44,986 bases of DNA, taken from positions 1-44,986 of the forward strand of contig NZ_JAVBXD010000035.1 of the NCBI RefSeq assembly GCF_030756675.1, read 5' to 3'. The DNA is from Bacillus multifaciens. Lineage in GTDB: Bacteria; Bacillota; Bacilli; Bacillales; Bacillaceae_G. Shown piece by piece: positions 7,820 through 15,522 of the stretch. Numbering within the stretch: the stretch's first letter is position 1; each line of letters starts with the position of its first letter. The notes under the pieces were generated by a model. That model ran no database searches. It saw only the letters and a list, made by a program, of their open reading frames with translations, and was not told where the DNA came from. The position numbers and the translations under genes are program-made.

Positions 7820-8890
7820 ATGGCATCACAGGAGTTAGATCGGTTACGTTCTCAAATTGATGAAATGAACTTACAAATCTTAAAGTTATTAAATGAGCGC
7901 GGTCGTCTTGTACAAGAAGTTGGCAAGTTAAAAGAAGTACAAGGTGTGAAACGTTTTGATCCAGTACGTGAACGCAAAATGCTCGATTTAATTGCGGACA
8001 ATAACGATGGACCATTTGAAACATCAACGCTTCAACATTTGTTTAAACAAATTTTTAAAACAGGCTTAGAATTGCAAGAAGATGATCATCGTAAGGCCCT
8101 TCTTGTATCACGTAAGAAAAAGTCAGATGATACAATTGTTGATATTAAAGGTGAAAAAATTGGTGACGGCAATGCTCATTTTATTATGGGACCATGTGCA
8201 GTTGAAAGCTATGAGCAAGTTCGTCAAGTTGCTGAGGCAATGAAAGAACAAGGCTTAAAACTGATGCGAGGCGGAGCATTTAAACCGCGTACATCACCAT
8301 ATGATTTCCAAGGTCTTGGCGTTGAAGGGTTGAAGATTTTACGCCAAGTAGCAGATGAGTATGATTTAGCTGTCATTAGTGAGATTTTAAATCCAAATGA
8401 TATTGAAATGGCGCTTGATTATGTAGATGTCATTCAAATTGGTGCTCGCAATATGCAAAACTTCGAGTTGTTAAAAGCAGCTGGTTCTGTGAATAAGCCG
8501 GTATTATTAAAACGAGGATTATCTGCAACAATCGAAGAGTTTATGTATGCGGCAGAATATATTATTGCACAAGGAAATGGCGATATTATTTTATGTGAGC
8601 GCGGTATTCGTACGTATGAGAAAGCAACGCGAAATACGTTAGATATTTCTGCTGTACCAATTTTAAAGAAAGAAACGCACTTGCCAGTTGTTGTTGATGT
8701 AACACATTCAACAGGACGCCGTGATTTATTATTACCAACTGCAAAAGCGGCAATGGCGATCGGCGCAGATGCGATTATGGCAGAAGTGCACCCAGATCCA
8801 GCTGTCGCACTTTCTGATTCAGCGCAGCAAATGGATATTCCTGAGTTCAATGCATTTATGAATGAATTAAAAGCATTTCGGATGAGATAG
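7820..8890 (+). CDS. aroA: Bifunctional chorismate mutase / 3-deoxy-7-phosphoheptulonate synthase
   Basis: A 356-residue fusion that carries out the first step of the shikimate pathway (PEP + erythrose-4-P to DAHP) and also has an AroQ-type chorismate mutase. Residues 1 to about 90 form the helical mutase domain ([20 protein letters not shown]). From about 120 onward is the type I-beta DAHP synthase barrel, with MGPCAVES, the [11 protein letters not shown] substrate motif and [11 protein letters not shown]. In this architecture the mutase domain serves as the sensor for feedback inhibition by prephenate or chorismate. AAGAGGTGG selects the ATG at 7820 (an upstream in-frame ATG at 7766 lacks a site). 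It is followed by a strong terminator and then ccpA, the order I recall for B. subtilis. Confidence 0.95.
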   Translation: MASQELDRLRSQIDEMNLQILKLLNERGRLVQEVGKLKEVQGVKRFDPVRERKMLDLIADNNDGPFETSTLQHLFKQIFKTGLELQEDDHRKALLVSRKKKSDDTIVDIKGEKIGDGNAHFIMGPCAVESYEQVRQVAEAMKEQGLKLMRGGAFKPRTSPYDFQGLGVEGLKILRQVADEYDLAVISEILNPNDIEMALDYVDVIQIGARNMQNFELLKAAGSVNKPVLLKRGLSATIEEFMYAAEYIIAQGNGDIILCERGIRTYEKATRNTLDISAVPILKKETHLPVVVDVTHSTGRRDLLLPTAKAAMAIGADAIMAEVHPDPAVALSDSAQQMDIPEFNAFMNELKAFRMR

Positions 8891-8905
8891 TAGGATAATG
8901 GCTTC

Positions 8906-8943
8906 AAAAATCTATGTAGCTGTGTGCTGCATAGATTTTTTTC
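8906..8943 (+). terminator. Terminator of aroA
   Basis: AAAAATCTATG (8906-8916) pairs with CATAGATTTTT (8930-8940), extended inward by a 4-bp TAGC/GCTG stem and a 5-nt loop, then a T run. Confidence 0.85.
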
Positions 8944-9024
8944 TTAAAAATGGGTATTTTTCTATTAAAAATATGAAAATATAAGAAAAGGAACGAATTT
9001 TTTCGAAACTTTTTCGGGAAAATA

Positions 9025-9132
9025 TTGTGTCAATCCTTATTTGTATCGTATCATTAGTGAAAGGGCTCGGAAGTGACATCTTTAAGTAGAGTGGATGTCT
9101 TTTTTTCATTCAAGTTAACTGATACATATTAT
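9025..9132 (+). promoter_or_regulatory. ccpA promoter region with a terminator-like hairpin
   Basis: A candidate promoter TTGTGT-N18-TATCAT lies at 9025-9054. Downstream, GACATC (9074-9079) and GATGTC (9094-9099) can form a hairpin followed by about eight Ts (9099-9106). A second, weaker -10 (TATTAT, 9127-9132, with TTTCAT 17 bp upstream) lies beyond it. The hairpin could end read-through, or attenuate the upstream promoter while the second one escapes. Both promoters are read by eye only. Confidence 0.35.
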
Positions 9133-9165
9133 ATAGATGAATTTTATAAAGGAGTGTGTGAAAAG

Positions 9166-10164
9166 ATGAACGTAACAATATATGATGTAGCGCGCGAAGC
9201 AAATGTCTCAATGGCAACAGTATCACGTGTTGTGAATGGCAATCCAAATGTAAAACCAACAACAAGAAAGAAGGTATTAGAGGCGATTGAACGCCTTGGT
9301 TACCGTCCAAATGCAGTAGCACGCGGATTAGCAAGTAAGAAAACAACAACAGTTGGGGTTATTATTCCAGATATCTCGAACACGTTCTATGCAGAGCTTG
9401 CGCGCGGTATTGAAGATATCGCAACAATGTACAAATATAATATTATTTTAAGTAACTCTGACCAAAATAAAGAGAAAGAATTCCATTTATTAAATACAAT
9501 GCTTGGGAAACAAGTAGATGGTATCGTATTTATGGGGGAGGATATTACAGAGACTCACGTAGAAGAATTTAAAAAATCTCCTGTTCCAATCGTACTTGCG
9601 GCATCGTTTGATGAGCAAAATAATACACCATCTGTAAATATCGATTACACACAAGCAGCGTATGATGCGATGAAACATTTCTTAGAGAAAGGTCATACAA
9701 GAGTTGGTTTCGTATCTGGACCTTACGTTGATAAAGCAGGCAGTGCGAAAAAATTACAAGGTTACAAACGAGCATTAGAAGAAGCTGGCATTGCTTACGA
9801 CGAAGAGCTTGTTGTAGATGGTGACTACACATACGATTCTGGTATGGAAGCGCTAGACAAACTATTGGAACTTGCTGAAAAACCAACAGCCGTATTCGTA
9901 TCTTCTGATGAAATGGCACTAGGTGTCATTCACGCAGCGCAAGATAAAGGTTTAAACGTACCAAATGATCTAGAAGTACTTGGTTTTGACAATACACGCC
10001 TTGCCCTTATGGTACGTCCGCAGCTTTCAACAGTTGTACAACCAATGTATGATATCGGAGCAGTTGCAATGCGTCTATTAACAAAATACATGAACAAAGA
10101 AACGGTAGAAGATCATACTGTTATTTTACCGCACCGCATTCAGTTTAGAAAATCAACAAAATAA
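9166..10164 (+). CDS. ccpA: Catabolite control protein A (LacI family)
   Basis: A 332-residue LacI-family regulator that binds cre sites when complexed with HPr-Ser46-P and controls carbon catabolite repression and activation. The N-terminal helix-turn-helix is clear ([20 protein letters not shown], residues 4-23), followed by the hinge helix with [13 protein letters not shown] and the periplasmic-binding-protein core ending [12 protein letters not shown]. Length matches B. subtilis CcpA (334 aa). AAAGGAG at 9148-9154 selects the ATG at 9166; the longer in-frame extension to 9073 overlaps the leader hairpin and is not coding. Its regulon probably includes acsA, acuABC and ackA in this window, although I found no convincing cre site by eye. 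Confidence 0.95.
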   Translation: MNVTIYDVAREANVSMATVSRVVNGNPNVKPTTRKKVLEAIERLGYRPNAVARGLASKKTTTVGVIIPDISNTFYAELARGIEDIATMYKYNIILSNSDQNKEKEFHLLNTMLGKQVDGIVFMGEDITETHVEEFKKSPVPIVLAASFDEQNNTPSVNIDYTQAAYDAMKHFLEKGHTRVGFVSGPYVDKAGSAKKLQGYKRALEEAGIAYDEELVVDGDYTYDSGMEALDKLLELAEKPTAVFVSSDEMALGVIHAAQDKGLNVPNDLEVLGFDNTRLALMVRPQLSTVVQPMYDIGAVAMRLLTKYMNKETVEDHTVILPHRIQFRKSTK

Positions 10165-10192
10165 TAAGAAGCTTGAGGAAATATATTAACAG

Positions 10193-10238
10193 CTCACAAA
10201 AATGCTCAGAGTTTTTATACTCTGGGCATTTTCGTGAG
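10193..10238 (+). terminator. Long hairpin between ccpA and a convergent GNAT gene
   Basis: 20-nt arms (10193-10212 with 10219-10238) pair almost completely around a 6-nt loop, with a few mismatched or wobble pairs. No long T tract follows on either strand, but its position between convergent stop codons fits a bidirectional terminator. Confidence 0.6.
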
Positions 10239-10250
10239 TTCAATAACAAA

Positions 10251-10841
10251 CTAAATTGTAGATAGCTTTTGTATTTCTTTATTGTCTTGCCATTCATTCT
10301 TATGAAGGGTGTAATGGTAATGCTTTTGATTTTCAATTTCGATTTCCCCTACAAATGTAAATCCGCTTTTTTGAATCACTTTATTTGAGCTTACATTTCG
10401 TGTTAGAGCAACGGCATTTAGAAGTTCAACATTTGTTTTCTCAAATAAATAGTTAATCAATCCTTTTGCTGCTTTTGTTGTATATCCTCTATTCCTATAG
10501 TGTTTTGAAATAGCATAAGCAATCTCTCTATTCGGAGCGGGCAGTTCTTCTTTTATTCCAGTCATACAAAAACCAATGAACTTACCAGTTTCTTTTAAGA
10601 TGATTCCTAATCTCAAGTAAGTTTGTTTATCGATATTAGGCACCGCTGCTAAAAACTCTTTGTTTGATGGTATTTCATAATTTGTTACCCAATCTAAACG
10701 CTGTTCTCTTGTTGATTTGAAATCTGGTAAGAACTCATAAACTTCAGGTTGTGAGGTAAGTTCATATATAGCATCAGCATCGTCAATCCTATATTCTCGT
10801 AGCAATATTTCTCCGCAGTCTATTGTGAATAAGTCGTCCAA
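10251..10841 (-). CDS. GNAT acetyltransferase, RimJ/RimL-like
   Basis: A 196-residue GNAT protein of the Acetyltransf_3 (RimJ/RimL) type. Motif A appears as YAISKHYRNRGYTTKAAKGL, with a typical LNAVALTRNVSSNKVIQKSGF motif B further on (adapted acceptor and CoA contacts). Start is TTG at 10841 with AGGGG about 10 nt upstream; no closer ATG gives the conserved N-terminus (ITCGEILLREY-like start region). RimJ/L relatives acetylate ribosomal protein N-termini or small molecules. The substrate is unknown here. It is convergent to ccpA and divergent from the small membrane protein gene at 10993. Confidence 0.82.
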   Translation of the reverse strand: MDDLFTIDCGEILLREYRIDDADAIYELTSQPEVYEFLPDFKSTREQRLDWVTNYEIPSNKEFLAAVPNIDKQTYLRLGIILKETGKFIGFCMTGIKEELPAPNREIAYAISKHYRNRGYTTKAAKGLINYLFEKTNVELLNAVALTRNVSSNKVIQKSGFTFVGEIEIENQKHYHYTLHKNEWQDNKEIQKLSTI

Positions 10842-10992
10842 ATTGTTTCAGCCCCTATTGTTTTTTCTTTACATATTTCTATTCTTCTAAAAAAATCCCT
10901 TTTTAAAATAAACCGCTTCTCTAATGGAAATTTCGCTTTGCCACTATTTCTAATGTATAATGGCACTAAAGGCTATGTGAGGGGGAGATGAA

Positions 10993-11265
10993 ATGATCAT
11001 TCTTTGGGGAATTACACTTTGCGTGACGGCTCTATTTGCTTATATGACATTAAAACAGAGTGGTATGAGACGATTTATTCCTGGTAGTGCTTTGGCAGGA
11101 ATAGCCCTAATCACATACGTTACTTCCATTTTTTTAGAAAGCGCTGGAGAACAAGTACATGAGAAATTTGTGTTTTTTTCTACTACATTATTTGTAGGCG
11201 CTATCATTATTTTACTTGTGGCAGGAATTATTTTGTTTATTCATACAAACTCAGAAACATTATAA
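10993..11265 (+). CDS. Small three-helix membrane protein of unknown function
   Basis: A 90-residue, very hydrophobic protein with three predicted membrane helices (about residues 2-18, 31-48 and 61-84) and short polar loops. GAGGGGGAG lies just before the ATG and a TATAAT is present at 10956-10961. I do not recognise the family. The gene stands alone, convergent with mscL and sharing a bidirectional terminator. Its compact size and good translation signals support a real gene. Confidence 0.7.
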   Translation: MIILWGITLCVTALFAYMTLKQSGMRRFIPGSALAGIALITYVTSIFLESAGEQVHEKFVFFSTTLFVGAIIILLVAGIILFIHTNSETL

Positions 11266-11266
11266 A

Positions 11267-11299
11267 AAAGAGAGCAGGCATACAATACCTGCTCTCTTT
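11267..11299. terminator. Bidirectional terminator
   Basis: Perfect 12-bp arms AAAGAGAGCAGG (11267-11278) and CCTGCTCTCTTT (11288-11299) with a 9-nt loop, between the convergent small membrane protein gene and mscL. A/T runs flank both sides. Confidence 0.85.
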
Positions 11300-11309
11300 A
11301 TCTATTTTA

Positions 11310-11708
11310 TTATGCATTATCTCGTGATGCATTTTGTTGTTTCAATAAATCGCGAATTTCTGTAAGAAGTACTTCTTCTTTTGTCGGTGCTGGTACTTCT
11401 TCTTTCTTTTCTTCTTCTTTTTTGAATGTTAGCTTATTAAATAGTTTAATAAATAAGAAGATAGAGAATGCGATGATGAAGAAGTCTACTACAGTTTGAA
11501 TGAAGGCACCATATTTTAAAGTATCTTCACCAAGCGGATAAGCTAGCTTTGAAAAATTAATGCCACCAAGTAATAATCCAAGTAAGGGCATAATAATATC
11601 ATTTACTAATGAAGAAACAATTTTACCAAACGCGCCGCCAATTACAACCCCGACAGCTAAATCCATAACGTTTCCTTTTAAAGCGAACTTTTTAAATTCG
11701 TTCCACAT
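11310..11708 (-). CDS. mscL: Large-conductance mechanosensitive channel MscL
   Basis: A 132-residue channel protein that opens under extreme membrane tension to release osmolytes. The amphipathic N-terminal helix ([12 protein letters not shown]) and pore-lining TM1 ([20 protein letters not shown]) are diagnostic, followed by TM2 ([18 protein letters not shown]) and a charged cytoplasmic helix bundle rich in Glu and Lys. Length is normal. The upstream 208 bp to the next gene contain a small inverted repeat (ATTCAG-AAAA-CTGAAT, 11814-11829) of unknown meaning, about 105 bp from the start. Confidence 0.95.
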   Translation of the reverse strand: MWNEFKKFALKGNVMDLAVGVVIGGAFGKIVSSLVNDIIMPLLGLLLGGINFSKLAYPLGEDTLKYGAFIQTVVDFFIIAFSIFLFIKLFNKLTFKKEEEKKEEVPAPTKEEVLLTEIRDLLKQQNASRDNA

Positions 11709-11916
11709 CTATAATTCCACCCTTTCCACGTTCACTATGAATTTTATTATTCCTATCAACACATTCTATATAAAGTTAAGATAGAAATAAAGGGTAGAAG
11801 AGAATGAAAATAAATTCAGAAAACTGAATGCGTTTTCCTTTTTTGTTATAAATTTGTAATTATTCATAAGCCAAGAAACTCTTTAATTGTTATATAAGTA
11901 ATTCCATTTTGCAGCA

Positions 11917-12774
11917 TTATAGATATTCACTGCCTTCCTTCAAAGAATGATAGAATGTTGTAATCACAGATGAAAATTTCTCTTCCTCTTCTAAAAATGG
12001 ATAATGATTGCTGTGGTCAAAAGGAATAAAGGAGGAATTTTTTATACTTTCCTGTATTTGCAACGAATATGCAACTGGGCATTGCACATCATGGTTTCCG
12101 CAAATGATTAACGTTTTTGTTGTTACGCTAGCAAGTTGTTCTCGTAAATCAAAGCTGCGGAATTCTTTTGAAAAATAGTTCATACGACTTGCAGCCATCG
12201 TCTTATAAATTGGTTTTGAAAAGTATGTTTCATATTGGTCTGGACGATATAAAGATAACTTTGTACGCTCGGTTGATAAAGTAGTTCTTTCTTCTTTCGT
12301 AAGATGCGGCAATTTCAAATCTTCAATAAGCTGCTGCATATAGGAAAATTGCGGATGTTCTGGATGATAAATGCAGTCTTTTGTTTTTGTATAGTCACTA
12401 GCGGCAGCGCCAACGACTACTAACGATTGTAAGGACTGTGGATAATTTATAGCATATAAAAGTCCAAGCATGCCGCCAGTAGAATGCCCTGCAAAATGCC
12501 ATGATGAAATGTGCAGTGCTTCTCGAATTGCTTCTAAATCTTGAATCGTTTCTTTCATACTTAATTCATCTTCTTGAAAAGCAGTCACTGAATTTCCTGC
12601 ATCTTTTAAGTTAATTAATATAACTTTATGTAAGGATGTAAAGCTATCGGCAAAATAGTCGCCAGTTTCATTGAATTGGGAGTAAAGGTGTGTAATACAG
12701 AGCGGATCTCCTTGTCCTTTTGTAAATAACTCAAAGGTTCCGCGGTTTGTATGTATAAGTTGTTGATTCCACAT
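11917..12774 (-). CDS. Alpha/beta-fold hydrolase
   Basis: A 285-residue alpha/beta hydrolase. The nucleophile elbow is GHSTGG with Ser98; the likely catalytic His is in DHSNHYPF (H254 or H257), and a candidate acid lies in ICGNHDVQCP. The oxyanion region and cap domain are of ordinary length. Two in-frame ATGs are available: AAAGGAGAT is only 3 nt from the ATG at 12780 but about 9 nt from the one at 12774, so I chose 12774. The ribosome binding site sits at the edge of a dispersed repeat separating it from acuC. The substrate is unknown (ester, lactone or peptide). Confidence 0.85.
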   Translation of the reverse strand: MWNQQLIHTNRGTFELFTKGQGDPLCITHLYSQFNETGDYFADSFTSLHKVILINLKDAGNSVTAFQEDELSMKETIQDLEAIREALHISSWHFAGHSTGGMLGLLYAINYPQSLQSLVVVGAAASDYTKTKDCIYHPEHPQFSYMQQLIEDLKLPHLTKEERTTLSTERTKLSLYRPDQYETYFSKPIYKTMAASRMNYFSKEFRSFDLREQLASVTTKTLIICGNHDVQCPVAYSLQIQESIKNSSFIPFDHSNHYPFLEEEEKFSSVITTFYHSLKEGSEYL

Positions 12775-12785
12775 GAACATATCTC

Positions 12786-12881
12786 CTTTTGTTTTAACCC
12801 TCGCATGTGGCAGAAAAAGGACCTGACCGCTACTATGCGCGGCCAGATGCTCTCGTCCCCCTTTAAAAAGAAAAGGGGTTT
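12786..12881 (-). repeat. Dispersed repeat, full-length (copy 4 of 6)
   Basis: On the minus strand it contains GGGGGACGAGAGCATCTGGC, then CGCGCATAGTAGC, GGTCAGGTCC, TGCCACATGCGAGGGTTAAAA. It fills the gap between the acuC stop codon and the hydrolase ribosome binding site, in the same orientation as both genes, so it would be transcribed within any acuABC read-through. Confidence 0.75.
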
Positions 12882-14048
12882 TTAATACAATACCTTTTTC
12901 ATATTATTCCGAATTATCTCAAGGCACTTCGCTACAGTTAATTCGTTTTTCTCTTCAATTTCTTGTTTGCGTGGAATCGGGTTATACATGTTGTCTGGGT
13001 CTTCCCAGGTGAGCGGGAGATCTGTTTTAGCTTGTCCTTTCCAAGCTTCAATCCATTCTGGTGGGAGATGTCCTGAGATGTTTTGGATGTTGTTCATTTC
13101 GAGCCAAATGAGCGCCCAAGCTCTTGGAACGACGCGCCATATGTCATAGCCGCCGCCACCGACTGCAATCCAGCGGCCGTTGCAATATTTATGAGCGATC
13201 TCATGAGCGATTTTTGGAATTTCACGGTAAATTTGTATCGTTGAACAAAGATGTGTAAGAGGATCGTAATAATGAGCATCAGCTCCGTTTTGCGTTAAAA
13301 TAATATCTGGTTTGAAATAGTCAGCGACTTCTTGAATAACGGTGCGATATGCATGGATAAATGAGTCATCTTCTGTAAAAGCATCAAGAGGAACGTTAAA
13401 AGAATAGCTATAGCCATTCCCTTGACCACGCTCATTTACAGCCCCTGTTCCTGGAAATAAGTAACGTCCTGTTTCATGCAATGAAATTGTGCATACGTTA
13501 GGATCGTCATAAAAGGACCACTGCACGCCATCACCGTGATGAGCGTCTGTATCGATGTACAAAACACGAAGACCGTATTTTTGTTGTATATATTTAATGG
13601 CAATCGAGCTGTCATTATAAATACAAAATCCAGAGGCTTTCCCGCGAAAGCCATGATGTAATCCGCCGCCGAGATTGAGAGCATGTTCCGCTTTTCCTTC
13701 AAGAATGGCATCGACCGCAGTTAAGGTGCCACCAACGAGAAGGGCACTCGCTTCATGCATGTTTGGAAATATGGGTGTATCTTCTGTTCCAAGGCCATAG
13801 GACATGGCAAGTGATTGTTCTAGTGTTCCTTCTCCAGCACGTTTTACCGCATTTATGTACTCTTCTGTATGAATCAAAGCAATTTCTTCATCCGTTGCCA
13901 TTCGTGGTGGAATAACTTGTGAAGGCTGGATAAAGCCTCCTTTTTGCAGTAAATCATAGGTCAGTTTTACCCGAAGCTGATTAAAAGGATGATCAGGACT
14001 AAAGGAATAGCCCTGATAATCTTCTGAGTAAATGAATACATTTTTCAT
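12882..14048 (-). CDS. acuC: Acetoin utilization protein AcuC, protein lysine deacetylase
   Basis: A 388-residue zinc-dependent deacetylase of the class I histone deacetylase fold. In B. subtilis, AcuC removes the acetyl group that AcuA places on acetyl-CoA synthetase, restoring activity. The zinc-site and charge-relay motifs are present: NLGGGLHHG, DTDAHHGDGV and QNGADAHYYDPL. The ATG at 14048 overlaps the acuB stop codon (ATGA), indicating translational coupling; a longer in-frame extension to 14075 runs into acuB and is not needed. It is the last gene of acuABC, with a dispersed repeat directly after the stop. Confidence 0.94.
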   Translation of the reverse strand: MKNVFIYSEDYQGYSFSPDHPFNQLRVKLTYDLLQKGGFIQPSQVIPPRMATDEEIALIHTEEYINAVKRAGEGTLEQSLAMSYGLGTEDTPIFPNMHEASALLVGGTLTAVDAILEGKAEHALNLGGGLHHGFRGKASGFCIYNDSSIAIKYIQQKYGLRVLYIDTDAHHGDGVQWSFYDDPNVCTISLHETGRYLFPGTGAVNERGQGNGYSYSFNVPLDAFTEDDSFIHAYRTVIQEVADYFKPDIILTQNGADAHYYDPLTHLCSTIQIYREIPKIAHEIAHKYCNGRWIAVGGGGYDIWRVVPRAWALIWLEMNNIQNISGHLPPEWIEAWKGQAKTDLPLTWEDPDNMYNPIPRKQEIEEKNELTVAKCLEIIRNNMKKVLY

Positions 14049-14689
14049 GATCCCATCCCCGCAATATTTGGCCATAAAACATGGTAGCCTTTTTGTTCTA
14101 GCTCTTCAATTGCTTTAAGAGGATTCATAGTTTGAATACGGAAAACAAGAACTTTGTCGCTCTCTTCTTTTGCTGGATAGACAAGAACGCTCACAATGTT
14201 AATTTTCAGTTCGCTGAAAACAGCAACAACTTTCCCAAGAATACCAGGTTCATTTTTTACTTGAATTTCAATTTGTGAACTTGGTTGATGAGCACCTGTT
14301 AATTTGACAAGTGTATGTAATACTGTTGATTCCGAAATAATGCCGACAAGCTGACCGCCTTTTGTAACAGGAAGGCAGCCAATTTTATTTTCAAAAAATA
14401 ATGTGGCAATTTCTTCAACGAAATCAAGTGGATGACATGTCATAACGGGATGCTTCATAATACGTTCAATCGGCTCTTGAAGGGCATCCTTTGAAACGTG
14501 TTCATCAAGAATAGACGGACTTGCATCGCGAACGTCACGGTCGGAAATAATACCGAGAACTTCATATTGTTCATTTACAACTGGAATGTGCCGAATACTA
14601 TGTGCTGCTAATGTTCTTAAAGCTGTTTCAATCGTGTCGGTTGGGCGCAGCGTTGTTACATTTTGATTCATGATTTCTTCAACAATCAT
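14045..14689 (-). CDS. acuB: AcuB, CBS-pair plus ACT domain protein
   Basis: A 214-residue protein with two CBS motifs (residues 1 to about 130: MIVEEIMNQNVTTLRPTDTI and MKHPVMTCHPLDFVEEIATL) and a C-terminal ACT domain (from about 140: VKNEPGILGKVVAVFSELKI). CBS pairs bind adenosine nucleotides and ACT domains bind small ligands, so AcuB is probably a regulatory sensor for the AcuA/AcuC switch; its exact role is not established. It begins 15 nt after acuA and overlaps acuC by 4 nt. Confidence 0.92.
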   Translation of the reverse strand: MIVEEIMNQNVTTLRPTDTIETALRTLAAHSIRHIPVVNEQYEVLGIISDRDVRDASPSILDEHVSKDALQEPIERIMKHPVMTCHPLDFVEEIATLFFENKIGCLPVTKGGQLVGIISESTVLHTLVKLTGAHQPSSQIEIQVKNEPGILGKVVAVFSELKINIVSVLVYPAKEESDKVLVFRIQTMNPLKAIEELEQKGYHVLWPNIAGMGS

Positions 14690-14704
14690 GATGTAATCCC
14701 CCTT

Positions 14705-15337
14705 TTAGTACATGAAACGATTTTTGAAGCGTAAGCGGTCAAATTGTTGAATGGATGATACATCAACTCGTTTTCCGATGCGAACCATTAAGCAGTTTGC
14801 TGGATGTGAACAAATTTCCGGATCATCTGTTGCCATCCATTCCAATCCACCAGCATTCATCATTTTCTCCATTACTTTTCGATATTCCCAGACATTGAGT
14901 CCAGTTTGTTTTAAATCCCAGTGCCAATAATATTCAGTCGTTAAAATAATGTAGTCTTCCATATGGTCATCCATCATAGAAACTTCTAATAAGTTCTTTC
15001 CAACAGCGCAGCCGCGAAAATCAGGAACAACTTCAATTGCGCCAAGCTCAATCAAATTGTTCATTTTCCCTTCAGACCATCGTTCAAGAGGATCTGGATA
15101 TAAATATGTTACATAGCCAACAATTGTATGTTCATGACGAGCAATAATAATCCGAGCTTCTGGTAATTTAGAAATCTCGACAATTGCTTTATACTGCTGA
15201 GCCGCAGGACGAAAGGCAACTAAGTCAGGATGAAACTCATACGTTTCTAAATTATGTGTCTGGACAGGACCTTCAATAACTAAAGTTCCTTTTGGTGCTT
15301 TTAAATTTCTTGCATTGTAAACTTTACTATGAATCAA
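14705..15337 (-). CDS. acuA: AcuA, protein lysine acetyltransferase acting on AcsA
   Basis: A 210-residue GNAT enzyme that, in B. subtilis, acetylates and inactivates acetyl-CoA synthetase. Visible motifs are GYVTYLYPDP, the motif-A stretch VVPDFRGCAVGKNLLEVS, and a C-terminal tail with CSHPANCLMVRIG. I chose the TTG at 15337: AAGGTGGTG lies 9 nt upstream, and the resulting 210 aa equals the B. subtilis length. The GTG at 15352 would lack a site. It leads the acuABC operon, divergent from acsA, so modifier and target share a control region. Confidence 0.9.
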   Translation of the reverse strand: MIHSKVYNARNLKAPKGTLVIEGPVQTHNLETYEFHPDLVAFRPAAQQYKAIVEISKLPEARIIIARHEHTIVGYVTYLYPDPLERWSEGKMNNLIELGAIEVVPDFRGCAVGKNLLEVSMMDDHMEDYIILTTEYYWHWDLKQTGLNVWEYRKVMEKMMNAGGLEWMATDDPEICSHPANCLMVRIGKRVDVSSIQQFDRLRFKNRFMY

Positions 15338-15433
15338 TTTTAGGCTCACCACCTTCAGAGCTTTGTGAATCTACTATCTATTTTCATACTACTGTACTCA
15401 GTATGCGATGTGAATCGAAATTTGTCAGTAAAA

Positions 15434-15487
15434 ATTTGTCTGAAATTCTTAAAAAATACTGAAAATTATAAAATATATCTTTATAAT
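15434..15487 (+). promoter_or_regulatory. acsA promoter overlapped by CodY-like boxes
   Basis: CTGAAA (15459-15464), a 17-bp spacer and TATAAT (15482-15487) form a SigA-type promoter. AAAATACTGAAAATT (15453-15467) matches 12 of 15 positions of the CodY motif AATTTTCWGAAAATT and covers the -35. A second, weaker match (11 of 15) lies at 15434-15448. CodY and CcpA control of this locus is known in B. subtilis. I saw no convincing cre site. Confidence 0.5.
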
Positions 15488-15522
15488 GGACTTATACGGT
15501 ACATAGAAGGGGGATGTAAAGA

